From the NCBI RefSeq assembly GCF_003369445.1, contig NZ_QRCU01000076.1, positions 84,830 through 148,829 of the forward strand: a stretch of 64,000 nt of DNA, read 5' to 3'. How positions within the stretch are numbered: position 1 is the stretch's first letter; each line of letters opens with the position of its first letter. Made by a program: the position numbers and the translations under genes. Origin of the DNA: Arthrobacter silvisoli. Its GTDB lineage: Bacteria > Actinomycetota > Actinomycetes > Actinomycetales > Micrococcaceae. This document shows positions 34,157 to 42,019 of this stretch, piece by piece. Below the pieces are notes generated by a model that saw only the letters and a program-made list of their open reading frames with translations, made no database searches and had not been told where the DNA came from.

Positions 34157-35764
34157 CTAGGAGACGGCTACGGCTTCCTTCCGGACTTCGCGCTCCGTGC
34201 CGTGGCCGGCCGTAGCGCCAACCGTGTCCTCGAAGGGCAGCTCGTCCAGGTCGATCAGCGGGTTCTCGTCCTGGGTGGCCACGAGTTCCCGGGCCTCGGC
34301 CGGGGTGTCCACGCTCGGCATGGAGCCGGGCAGCGGGCGCCGGGCCGATTCCTTCAGGAAGTAGATGGTGACTGCACCCACCACGGAGGTACCCATGAGG
34401 TAGTAGGCGGGCATCATGTCATTGCCCGTGCCCTGGATGAGGGCGTCCACGATGAACGGCGTGGTCCCGCCGAAGATCGCCACGGAGAAGTTGTAGGCGA
34501 TGCCCATTCCGCCGTAACGGCTCGACGTCGGGAACAGGGCCGGGAGCGCCGAGGCCAGGTTGGCGATGTAGAAAGTCACGGGGAAAGCGATCAGCGACAG
34601 GCCGGCCAGCGTGGACCAGATCTCGCCGACGCCGATCAGCAGGAACGCGGGAACCGAGAACACGATGGTGCTCAGGGCGCCGATCCACAGCACGGGACGG
34701 CGGCCGATCCGGTCCGAGAGCTTGCCGGTCAGCGGGATGCAGAGGGCCATGATGACCAGCACGGGGATGGTCAGCAGGGTGCCGTGGACGGGATCGTAGC
34801 CCTTGGACGTCGTGAGGTACGTGGGCATGTAGGAGGTCAGCGCGTAACCCACCGTGTTGGCAGCGGCGGCGAGGATCATGGCGATCAGGATCTGGCGCCA
34901 GTATGCCTTGATGATCCCGATCGGCCCCTTGGCTACGGCGGCGTCACCGGCGGCGGCTTCGGCGGCGTGGGCTTCCTGGGCGTCGAGGGCCGCCTGGAAC
35001 TGGGGGGACTCCTCGATCTTGTTCCGGAAGTAGATCGCAATCGCGCCGAGCGGTCCGGCGATCAGGAACGGCAGGCGCCAGCCCCATTCCTCCATGGCGG
35101 ACTGGCCGAGGGCCAGCTGCAGGACGGACACCAGGGCGGCACCGAGGGCGAAGCCGATGTACGAACCCATGTCCAGGAAGCTTGCGAAGAATCCGCGCCG
35201 CTTGTCCGGCGCGTACTCGCTCACGAAAGTGGTGGCACCGGCGTATTCACCGCCGGTGGAGAAGCCTTGGACGAGCTTCAGGATGACCAGCAGCGCAGCC
35301 GCCCAGATGCCGATCTGCGCGTAGCCGGGCAAGAGCCCGACGGCGAAGGTGCTTGCCGCCATCAGCAGCAGGGTCGCGGCCAGCACCTTCTGGCGGCCCA
35401 CTTTGTCGCCCAGCCAGCCGAACACCACGCCGCCGAGCGGACGGGCGACGAAGGTCGCGGCGAAGGTTCCAAGGAGGAACAGTGTCTGCACCGAGGGGTC
35501 CGCTTCGGGAAGGAAGACCGGGCCCATGGTGGTGATCAGGTAGCCAAAGACACCGACGTCGTACCATTCCATGGTGTTGCCGACGATGGTTCCGCCAAGA
35601 GCCTTCTTGAGCATCGGCTGGTCCACGACGTTGACGTCGGAAACCTTGAGCCGGCGGCGGACGGGAAACTTCAATCTTGCTGAACCGCGGGGTGTGGATG
35701 CGGTAAGTCCGGGGGCGTTCCTGGCGCCTTCCAGAGAGTCGGTGATGCTTTGGTCTGTGGGCAT
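34157..35764 (-). CDS. MFS metabolite:proton symporter (ProP-like)
   Basis: 535 residues from the ATG at 35764, chosen because AGGAGG lies 8 bases upstream; an ATG 24 bases earlier has none. Twelve membrane segments of the metabolite:H+ symporter group: GTIVGNTMEWYDVGVFGYL (helix 1 signature), GWLGDKVGRQKVL (helix 2-3 loop), GFSTGGEYAGATTFVSEYAPDKRRGFFASF, and GKLSDRIGRRPVLW for the second half. These carry proline, betaine, ectoine, citrate or alpha-ketoglutarate. The SD is part of a small dyad CCTCC-TAA-GGAGG (35772-35784) that could sequester it. N-terminal 50 residues are hydrophilic. Confidence 0.9.
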   Translation of the reverse strand: MPTDQSITDSLEGARNAPGLTASTPRGSARLKFPVRRRLKVSDVNVVDQPMLKKALGGTIVGNTMEWYDVGVFGYLITTMGPVFLPEADPSVQTLFLLGTFAATFVARPLGGVVFGWLGDKVGRQKVLAATLLLMAASTFAVGLLPGYAQIGIWAAALLVILKLVQGFSTGGEYAGATTFVSEYAPDKRRGFFASFLDMGSYIGFALGAALVSVLQLALGQSAMEEWGWRLPFLIAGPLGAIAIYFRNKIEESPQFQAALDAQEAHAAEAAAGDAAVAKGPIGIIKAYWRQILIAMILAAAANTVGYALTSYMPTYLTTSKGYDPVHGTLLTIPVLVIMALCIPLTGKLSDRIGRRPVLWIGALSTIVFSVPAFLLIGVGEIWSTLAGLSLIAFPVTFYIANLASALPALFPTSSRYGGMGIAYNFSVAIFGGTTPFIVDALIQGTGNDMMPAYYLMGTSVVGAVTIYFLKESARRPLPGSMPSVDTPAEARELVATQDENPLIDLDELPFEDTVGATAGHGTEREVRKEAVAVS

Positions 35765-35936
35765 TTGGGCCCCTCCTAAGGAGGTCATTTGCTTGCGACG
35801 TACAGCTGCCCCGCTCCGGGCAGGGTTTCAATTTTACGGGGGTTCCGGTCATACCAAGGGCTGCCGCGGGGCCGGCTGCACGGTTCCGAGGGCGATCTGT
35901 TGCGTATCGCGGAACAGGTTTCGCCCCAGAAACCCG

Positions 35937-35956
35937 CGGAAATCCGCGGATTTCCG
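35937..35956. repeat. Perfect 20-bp palindrome
   Basis: CGGAAATCCGCGGATTTCCG reads identically on both strands. It lies 22 bases past the stop of the minus-strand methyltransferase and about 175 bases before the symporter start, so it may be the methyltransferase's terminator or an operator for the symporter. A partial copy (CCGCGGATTTCCGG) occurs at about 50448. Confidence 0.6.
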
Positions 35957-35977
35957 ACACTCCTGTCGCGTCGTTAT

Positions 35978-36790
35978 CTAATTGTGATCTTTGCGGGTCG
36001 ATTCCGGCCTGAATCCGAGCACTACCGTCGCATCACGTTCCTCCGAGCGGAGCACCTCCGCACGCAGCCCCGCGGCCTCGAACAGGGCGGCCGTGCGCGG
36101 CCCCTGCCGGGCGCTTGTTTCGATCAGCAGGCGGCCTCCCGGCGCCAGCCACAACGGTGCCTCCGCGACGGTCCGCCGCTGCACCGCCAAACCATCCGGT
36201 CCGCCGTCGAGCGCTGTCATCGGCTCATGCAGCCGGGCCTCCTGCGGCATGGTTGCGATGTCCGTCGACGGCACATACGGGGCGTTGACCAGCAGCAAAT
36301 CCACGCGGGCGCGCAGCGAGGGCGGCAGCGCCGCATAGAGATCGCCCTCGTGGACCAGTCCGCCCACGGTCTCGATGTTGCGGCGCGCACAGCGGACCGC
36401 GGCGGGATCGATGTCTGCCGCGTGCAGTTCAATGCCCGGGACCTCTGCCGCGAGGGCGGCACCCACAGCGCCGGTGCCGCAGCAGAGATCGACGACGGCG
36501 GAGCCCGGCTGCGCGAACCGCGCACCCAGCTCGACGAGGTACTCCGTGCGGCGTCGCGGGATGAAGACGCCGGGATCGACGGCGATGCGCAGGCCCCGGA
36601 ATCCGGCCCAGCCGAGGACCTGCTCGAGGGGGGAGCCGGCGATGCGCTGTTCAACCATCCGCTCCAGTTCCGCCGGCGAGCCTGCCTCGGCGAGGAGCAG
36701 GGCCGCCTCTTCCTCGGCGAAGACGCAGCCCGCGGATCGGAGGCGGAGGGTGAGCACGGAACGGGCGTGGTGCGAGGGGAATGTGGTCAT
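35978..36790 (-). CDS. PrmC/HemK-related protein N5-glutamine methyltransferase
   Basis: 270 residues. SAM-dependent methyltransferase of the release-factor glutamine type: an N-terminal helical domain (EEEAALLLAEAGSPAELERMVEQRIAGSPLEQVLGWAGFRGL), then VFIPRRRTEYLVE, SAM motif I VVDLCCGTGAVG, and the catalytic loop NAPYVPS at residues 168-174. Canonical PrmC has NPPY; this Pro-to-Ala change marks the 'PrmC-related' branch (TIGR03704-like), whose target is not established. A 15-codon open frame and a hairpin covering the GAAAGG ribosome site lie just upstream, which suggests translational control. Confidence 0.85.
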   Translation of the reverse strand: MTTFPSHHARSVLTLRLRSAGCVFAEEEAALLLAEAGSPAELERMVEQRIAGSPLEQVLGWAGFRGLRIAVDPGVFIPRRRTEYLVELGARFAQPGSAVVDLCCGTGAVGAALAAEVPGIELHAADIDPAAVRCARRNIETVGGLVHEGDLYAALPPSLRARVDLLLVNAPYVPSTDIATMPQEARLHEPMTALDGGPDGLAVQRRTVAEAPLWLAPGGRLLIETSARQGPRTAALFEAAGLRAEVLRSEERDATVVLGFRPESTRKDHN

Positions 36791-36791
36791 G

Positions 36792-36824
36792 GGAGAGCCT
36801 TTCGGGTACCGAGGGGCGCTCTCC
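36792..36824 (-). promoter_or_regulatory. Hairpin covering the methyltransferase ribosome site
   Basis: GGAGAGC (36818-36824 as read on the minus strand) pairs with GCTCTCC (36792-36798), with an inner TCGG/CCGA stem around GTA. The GAAAGG ribosome site of the methyltransferase lies inside the structure, one base from its ATG side. It directly follows the short upstream frame. Confidence 0.55.
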
Positions 36825-36830
36825 GGCCCG

Positions 36831-36878
36831 CTACGCCAGGGTGGGACGTGGCTGCGGAGGGAGCACCCGTACTGCCAT
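36831..36878 (-). CDS. Possible 15-residue leader peptide (uORF)
   Basis: On the minus strand an ATG at 36878 opens MAVRVLPPQPRPTLA followed by TAG. An AGGAGGTGAG lies about 13 bases upstream, stronger though more distant than usual. The peptide is proline- and arginine-rich with a PPQPRP core, the kind of sequence that slows ribosomes. Its stop is 40 bases before the methyltransferase ATG and borders the hairpin that hides that gene's ribosome site. Layout resembles translational attenuators of erm and ABC-F genes; function is inference. Confidence 0.45.
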   Translation of the reverse strand: MAVRVLPPQPRPTLA

Positions 36879-37241
36879 TGCGTTGATGGGTCTCACCTCC
36901 TGGATCCTGGACCCGGCGCGGGTCGTCTGAGCTGCAATGCTAGCCCACGCTGCGAAAATCCGGAGATTCACGAAATTTTCGGGGGTTCCCAAGGGCGGGT
37001 GAGTCTGCCTAGGGTAGTGGGCATGGGAACACTGATTTTTGAGTAGACCGGCCGCTCCGGGACCAGCTCCCGCCGCCGGGTTTCATCCGAACAAAAATCC
37101 ACGCCTGTTGAGGCCATGCCTCCGCGTCGTTCCCTTTTCCCGCAATCGGAACCGGTTTTCCTTTCAGTTCCACAGCAAAAGGCACCCTGAACGCCGCATC
37201 TCCGGCACCTCTGACGGCGTTGACGCTAAGGAGAGCACTGT
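36879..37241. other. Non-coding region with promoters
   Basis: Contains the minus-strand leader and promoter of the uORF-methyltransferase unit (a TAGCAT -10-like hexamer near 36948) and, on the plus strand, TAGGGT at 37010-37015 six bases before an ATG (37023) that opens only seven codons (MGTLIFE) before TAG. That is a leaderless-type start with no gene behind it, perhaps a decayed gene. The remainder to 37241 shows no feature except TAAGGAGAG serving the next gene. Confidence 0.45.
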
Positions 37242-37436
37242 ATGACTGCGGATTCCTCGAACAAGGCCGCCCCGGAAGGCGGCATCAAGTCCAAGCTGAG
37301 CGACGCCCAGCGGGAGATTTTGGAGCGGAAGTCCCGCGGCGGCTCCGGCCCTGGCTGGCAAAGCACCGGCCGCGGCCATAAGCCCACACACGCCAGCGGG
37401 AAGCTCGCCAAGACCGAAAAGAAGGTCCGCTGGTAA
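37242..37436 (+). CDS. Small basic protein, unknown
   Basis: 64 residues, starting at an ATG with TAAGGAGAG 7 bases upstream. The sequence is hydrophilic and lysine/glycine-rich (GIKSKLSDAQREILERKSRGGSG, then GRGHKPTHASGKLAKTEKKVRW) with one predicted amphipathic helix around residues 15-32. The basic charge would suit nucleic-acid binding, but no family is recognised. It is followed by a similar small basic gene at 37540, and both converge on ligD. Confidence 0.65.
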   Translation: MTADSSNKAAPEGGIKSKLSDAQREILERKSRGGSGPGWQSTGRGHKPTHASGKLAKTEKKVRW

Positions 37437-37539
37437 CGCTGTTGACCCGCCGTTGCTGACAGGCAACGGCACTGGAAGTACCCTGAAGAACCCTTCGTTT
37501 CACCTGCGCACCCCTGAAATACCGTGGAAAGGAAGAACA

Positions 37540-37800
37540 ATGGCCGACAACCATGCAGCACAGAAGATCAATCCGGAGCTCGCCGAACACCTGGCCGGAG
37601 CCATGGGCATGGCCCCGATGCCCGAACGCGCTGCGGTAGCCGCCACCTTCGCTTCGGCCAAGGGGCCGGCCTGGCCGGACGGGAACGGCAAGCGCCGGCA
37701 CCCCAAGGAACGCGGCACCAGCCACGGCCGTTCGGGCCAAGGTGCTGCCGTGACGGCGGTGCACCGCACCAGCCGTCCGCAGATGCCGCACTCCTCCTGA
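37540..37800 (+). CDS. Small histidine/arginine-rich protein, unknown
   Basis: 86 residues from the ATG at 37540 (AAAGGAAG upstream); the frame is open earlier but that part overlaps the intergenic leader. The N-terminal half is helical and neutral (AAQKINPELAEHLAGAMGMAPMPERAAVAATFASAKG); the C-terminal half is basic and disordered (GKRRHPKERGTSHGRSG, then VHRTSRPQMPHSS). No family recognised. It lies about 100 bases after the small basic gene at 37242 and ends just before a long palindrome. Confidence 0.6.
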   Translation: MADNHAAQKINPELAEHLAGAMGMAPMPERAAVAATFASAKGPAWPDGNGKRRHPKERGTSHGRSGQGAAVTAVHRTSRPQMPHSS

Positions 37801-37804
37801 CAAA

Positions 37805-37878
37805 CCGGCCCGACTGACTCGCAACTAACGTCGTTTTGCGGCCTCAAGACGACACCAACTGCCAGTCAGTTGGGCCGG
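37805..37878. repeat. Long imperfect palindrome between the small gene and ligD
   Basis: Outer arms 37805-37819 (CCGGCCCGACTGACT) and 37864-37878 match as an inverted repeat at 14 of 15 positions; inner arms around 37820-37836 and 37847-37863 are partly complementary (CGTCGTTTTG against CAAGACGAC). The right arm includes the ligD stop codon (37866-37868). It can act as a bidirectional terminator, and looks like a dispersed intergenic repeat. Confidence 0.6.
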
Positions 37879-40391
37879 CCCACGTCCGACGGCGACTTGT
37901 CAGGCCGCCACCCCCGCCACACAGGGTGCCGCATGCGCCCGCCCGTGGTCCAGTCGCCGAACGTCACCTCGCCCACGAGTTCCGGGGAAACCCAGTGCGC
38001 GGTGCTCGCGTCCTCGGCGGGGATGTCCAGGAACGGCGACTCCGGCTGTTCCAGGTCCTTCACCCGCTTCAGGATGTCCCGCAGCTGCCAGTCCTTGAAG
38101 CCGGTGCCGACCCGGCCGGCGAACCGCAGCTTGCCGCCGTCGGGAATTCCCACCAGGAGGGCACCGATGGTGCCGCGCCGGGCTCCGGCACCCGGCCGCC
38201 AGCCGCCCAGCACCACCTCCTGGCTCTGTTCGAGCTTGAGCTTGATCCAGGAGTGGCTGCGCCGGCCGGGCAGGTACCGGCTCTCCGCGCGCTTGGCCAT
38301 GACCCCTTCGAGGCCCAGCTCGGCGGCGCTTGCCAGGATCGCCTCATGGTCGTGGTCCAGGACCTCCGAAAGGTGCAGCGGGCTGCCTGCTCCTTTCGCT
38401 TTGGGCAGCCCTTTCATGAAGGACTCCAGGCGCCTGCGGCGTTCCTCCAGCGGCAGCGAAACCAGTTCGTCGCCGTCGTCGTACAGCAGGTCGAAAAGCA
38501 TCAGCTGTACCGGGGCCACCGCGCGGGCGCGCTCCACATCGCCCGGCTTGGTGAGGTTCATCCGCTTCTGCATCTGCTCGAAGCTCGGCCGGCCGTCCTT
38601 GCCGAAGGCCACGATTTCGCCGTCTGCCACGAAGTCGTGTTCGGGCCAGATGGCGGGGTCGCTCAGTTCCGGGTAGGTGGCCGTCATGTCCTTGCCCGTG
38701 CGGCTGCCGAGCCTGAGCTTCCCGCGGGAGCGCGAGACCAGCACCCGGAAGCCGTCCCATTTCAGTTCGAAGAGCCAGCGGCTTCCCGCCAGGTCCCTAG
38801 CCGTCCCGGCGGTGGCGAGCATGGGCGCGTAGTCCGGCGGCGCGGCGAGGCTGCGTGGAGTCGGGTCAGAAGCCGGGGTTGAGGGCGCCGCCTTGGGCGC
38901 GGCGTGGTGCCCGGGCTGTTCCTTCATCAGGTGGATGAGCCACTGCTTGTCCGACTCTCCGGTGCGGATAAGCGCGAAGCGCCGGGTGCCGTGCAGGCCG
39001 CCGCCGGGCCGGCCGGTGAGCGTGGCGATCACTTCCTTGCCATCCCGCCATTTCTCGCATTCATACGTGCCGTTGTCCCAGATGCTCACGGTCCCGGCGC
39101 CGTATTCGCCCTTGGGGATGATCCCTTGGAACTGCGCGTATTCGAGCGGGTGGTCCTCCGTGTGCACGGCCAGGTGGTTCTTCTTGGGGGTATCGGGCAC
39201 CCCGCGCGGCAGCGCCCAGGACACCAGCACGCCGTGGTGCTCCAGGCGGAAATCCAGGTGGTACGCCCGGGCGTGGTGCTCCTGGATCACGAAGATCCCG
39301 CCGGCCGGCTCCTCTTCCGCGTCCGCCTGTTTCCCGGAGCCGTTCCCGGCGGGCTGCCCGACGGCGGGAAACGGTTCCGGTGTCTTGCCCGGATCGCGCT
39401 TGCGCACGTAGTCCTTGAGGCGCGGGTGCACGCCCGCCGGTCCGCCGTCGTCGTCTTCCCCGTCCCGACCGCCGCCGACGTGCGAGGGATGCCCGGACTG
39501 TCCCGCCGCCACCGCGGCGAAGGGGTCCTTGCCGTCTTTCACGCGTTTCATCACGGCCGTGAAGTCCAGGTGCTCGAGCTTCGGGGAGGAGAGCTCCCGC
39601 CAGGTGCGGGGCGCCGCCACCATGGGGTGCGCCCGGCCGCGCAGGGAGTAGGGCACGATCGTCGTCTTGTTCCCGCTGTTCTGGCTCCAGTCCACCAGGA
39701 CCTTGCCCCCGCGCAGCGTCTTCTTCATGTCGCTGACCACGAGGTCCGGGTGGTCGGCCTCAAGGGAGCGGGCCAGTTCATGCGCGAACGCCGAAACCTG
39801 CTCCCATTTCTGCGTACCGTCCAGTCCGGCATAGAGGTGGATGCCTTTGCTGCCGCTTGTCACCGGAACCGGGTCCATCCCCATGTCCTTCAGGATGCCC
39901 CGCGCCAGCTTGGCCACCTCCACACACTCGGGCAGGCCGGTGCCGGGCCCGGGGTCGAGGTCGAGCACGAGGCGGTCCGGGTTGAGCATGGTCCCCTCGG
40001 CGTCCACCTGCCACTGCGGCACGTGGATCTCCAAGGCGGCGATCTGCGCCAGCCAGGTGAGGGTGGCGAGGTTGTTCACCAGGGGGTAGTCGTTGCTGTG
40101 GTCGCTGTGCTGGATGGTCACCCGCGGAACCCACGACGGCGTTGAGGCGTCCAGGTTCTTCTGGAAGAACATCTGGCCCGGCTTCTCCGCGGTCCCCACG
40201 CCGTTCACCCAGCGCTTGCGGGTGGCCGGCCGGTTGGCCGACGCGGGGATCAGGAACGGCGCGACGGCGGCATAGTACTCGAGCACTTCGGCCTTGGTGG
40301 TGCCGGTCTCCGGGTAGATGATCTTGCCCAGGTTGGTCAGCGTCAGTTCGTGTCCTTCGACGTTGACGCGCTCCCTCTGGCGTTGTGCCAT
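37866..40391 (-). CDS. ligD: Multifunctional ATP-dependent DNA ligase LigD (polymerase-phosphoesterase-ligase)
   Basis: 841 residues, bacterial non-homologous end joining. Domain order is mycobacterial: polymerase/primase first (residues about 10-290; DLDPGPGTGLPE with the metal Asp pair, SGSKGIHLYAGL, and KVLVDWSQNSGNKTTIVPYSLR), 3'-phosphoesterase next (about 350-490; HHARAYHLDFRLEHHGVLVSWALPRG with the metal His/Asp), ligase last (about 530-835). The adenylated lysine is Lys544 in ELKWDGFR; DGEIVAF and LEGVMAK are further nucleotidyltransferase motifs. The linker 300-350 is disordered. GGAGGTGA precedes the ATG. Divergent from ku. Confidence 0.96.
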   Translation of the reverse strand: MAQRQRERVNVEGHELTLTNLGKIIYPETGTTKAEVLEYYAAVAPFLIPASANRPATRKRWVNGVGTAEKPGQMFFQKNLDASTPSWVPRVTIQHSDHSNDYPLVNNLATLTWLAQIAALEIHVPQWQVDAEGTMLNPDRLVLDLDPGPGTGLPECVEVAKLARGILKDMGMDPVPVTSGSKGIHLYAGLDGTQKWEQVSAFAHELARSLEADHPDLVVSDMKKTLRGGKVLVDWSQNSGNKTTIVPYSLRGRAHPMVAAPRTWRELSSPKLEHLDFTAVMKRVKDGKDPFAAVAAGQSGHPSHVGGGRDGEDDDGGPAGVHPRLKDYVRKRDPGKTPEPFPAVGQPAGNGSGKQADAEEEPAGGIFVIQEHHARAYHLDFRLEHHGVLVSWALPRGVPDTPKKNHLAVHTEDHPLEYAQFQGIIPKGEYGAGTVSIWDNGTYECEKWRDGKEVIATLTGRPGGGLHGTRRFALIRTGESDKQWLIHLMKEQPGHHAAPKAAPSTPASDPTPRSLAAPPDYAPMLATAGTARDLAGSRWLFELKWDGFRVLVSRSRGKLRLGSRTGKDMTATYPELSDPAIWPEHDFVADGEIVAFGKDGRPSFEQMQKRMNLTKPGDVERARAVAPVQLMLFDLLYDDGDELVSLPLEERRRRLESFMKGLPKAKGAGSPLHLSEVLDHDHEAILASAAELGLEGVMAKRAESRYLPGRRSHSWIKLKLEQSQEVVLGGWRPGAGARRGTIGALLVGIPDGGKLRFAGRVGTGFKDWQLRDILKRVKDLEQPESPFLDIPAEDASTAHWVSPELVGEVTFGDWTTGGRMRHPVWRGWRPDKSPSDVGRPN

Positions 40392-40429
40392 CTCTTCACC
40401 TCCGCCTTGATGTGATGTTCACTTAGTGC

Positions 40430-41314
40430 ATGAGGGCCATATGGAAGGGTTCTATCGCGTTCGGGCTGGTCAACGTTCCGGTGAAGCTGTACAGCGCCAC
40501 GGAAGACCACGATGTCAGTCTCCACCAAGTCCACAACAAGGACGGAGGACGCATCCGCTACCAGCGCAAATGCGAAGTCTGCGGCGAAGTTGTGGCTTAT
40601 GAGGATATCGACAAGGCCTACGAAGAGGAAGGCCGCACCGTGGTCCTCACCACGGCGGACCTGAAGTCCCTCCCGGAGGAGAACAGCCGCGACATCGAAG
40701 TGGTGGAATTCGTTCCTGCCGAGCAGCTGGACCCCATCATGTACGAGCGTCCCTACTACTTGGAGCCGGATTCCAAATCGCCCAAGGCCTACATGCTGCT
40801 CCTGCGCACGCTGCAGGACACCGAACGGGTGGCGATCGTCCAGTACGCCCTGCGGCAGAAGACGCGGCTGGGCGCCCTGCGGGTACGCGGTGACGTGCTG
40901 ATGCTGCAGTCGCTGCTCTGGGACGACGAGGTCCGGGAGGCCGACTTCCCGGCGCTGGATTCGGACATCAGGATCTCGGACAAGGAACTGGAAATGTCCT
41001 CGGCTCTGGTCGATTCCATGGCCCGCGATTTCGACCCCGAGGCGTACACGGACGACTACCAGGTGCAGCTGCGCCAGCTCATCGCGGCGAAGCTGGAGCG
41101 CGGCGATTCGCTGGACACCGAGGAGACCTTCGGCGTGCAGGCCGCCGAGGGCGAAGGCGGCGAGGTCATCGACCTCATGGAGGCGCTGAAGCGCAGCCTG
41201 GACAAGAAGCGCGGCGGGACCGCCGGCTCCAAGGCTGCCGTCTCGAAGTCGAAGGACGCCGACGAAGAGAAGGCCCCCGCCAAGTCCAGGACCCGGGCGA
41301 AGAAGAACGCCTGA
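40430..41314 (+). CDS. ku: Ku protein for non-homologous end joining
   Basis: 294 residues. Bacterial Ku homodimer ring that binds DNA ends and recruits LigD. The start MRAIWKGSIAFGLVNVPVKLYSATE is canonical; CEVCGEVV follows a DGGRIRYQRKC strand, and IVQYALRQKTRLGALR is the bridge region. The core ends about residue 255 and a lysine/alanine-rich tail (KSKDADEEKAPAKSRTRAKKNA) follows, as in other actinobacterial Ku proteins. There is no Shine-Dalgarno: the bases before the ATG read GTTCACTTAGTGC. Only 38 bases separate it from the divergent ligD start. Confidence 0.95.
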   Translation: MRAIWKGSIAFGLVNVPVKLYSATEDHDVSLHQVHNKDGGRIRYQRKCEVCGEVVAYEDIDKAYEEEGRTVVLTTADLKSLPEENSRDIEVVEFVPAEQLDPIMYERPYYLEPDSKSPKAYMLLLRTLQDTERVAIVQYALRQKTRLGALRVRGDVLMLQSLLWDDEVREADFPALDSDIRISDKELEMSSALVDSMARDFDPEAYTDDYQVQLRQLIAAKLERGDSLDTEETFGVQAAEGEGGEVIDLMEALKRSLDKKRGGTAGSKAAVSKSKDADEEKAPAKSRTRAKKNA

Positions 41315-41348
41315 GGCTGTGCAAGTGGTGCCAGCCGCAGCCCGCACC

Positions 41349-42011
41349 TCAGGACCCTGTCTGATGGTGCGGTTCGGCCACCCGCTTCGACTCGGGTGAT
41401 CCGCGCTCGCGGAGGAACACCGAAGCACCCACCAGCACGGCGACCGCCAGGAACTCGCTCTGCCAGTTCTGGAAGGACTCGAACCAGAACTGGCTGCTCG
41501 CCATGTACTGCCAGATCGAGACCGGCGGCAGCCCGTGGGCCAGTTGCTCCTCGCTGTGGCTTTCCGCGCCGCCCACCGCGTGCATGAGGATCGAGCCGAG
41601 GAACAGGACCACCAGCAGGCCGGACAGCGAGTGCTCGTAGGCCACCAGGATCCAGCCGCCCTTCCGGACAGGCCACGGCGTATTCCGGGTGATCCTTGCG
41701 TGGCGCGGGTTTTCGTCCTGTTCGGCTTCCTTCCCGAGCGGCTTGGATTCGGAGGAGCCTTTCTGGAACAGGAAGATCGTCAGCACCACGTACATCGCCA
41801 TCTGAAGGAACTCGGATTCCCAGTTCTCGAAGACGGCTTCCATGAAGTGGCCGCTTCGCAGATAGGCCGGCAGGTCCACCGTTTGCCGGCCGTGCGCGAG
41901 CTGGTCGTCGTTGTAGCTGGCCACGCCCGAAAACACCATTCCGCCGAGGAAGAGGACGAACAGCCCGGCGTTGGCCAGGAGCAGTCCGTTGTTCTTCAGC
42001 CATCGGGGCAT
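41349..42011 (-). CDS. DUF6766-type membrane protein with an internal duplication
   Basis: 220 residues from the ATG at 42011 (GGAGAAG upstream). Two similar halves each have a membrane helix, a soluble loop and a second helix: residues about 10-85 (NAGLFVLFLGGMVFSG ... QLAHGRQTVDLPAYLRSGHF ... FENWESEFLQMAMYVVLTIFLFQKGSSESKP) and about 120-210 (LLVVLFLGSILMHAVGG ... QLAHGLPPVSIWQYMASSQF ... FQNWQSEFLAVAVLVGASVFLRERGSPESKR). The QLAHG, F-NW-SEFL and GS-ESK blocks repeat exactly. Topology: four helices. Function unknown. It follows the DUF6328 gene by eight bases. Confidence 0.75.
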   Translation of the reverse strand: MPRWLKNNGLLLANAGLFVLFLGGMVFSGVASYNDDQLAHGRQTVDLPAYLRSGHFMEAVFENWESEFLQMAMYVVLTIFLFQKGSSESKPLGKEAEQDENPRHARITRNTPWPVRKGGWILVAYEHSLSGLLVVLFLGSILMHAVGGAESHSEEQLAHGLPPVSIWQYMASSQFWFESFQNWQSEFLAVAVLVGASVFLRERGSPESKRVAEPHHQTGS

Positions 42012-42019
42012 CTCTTCTC

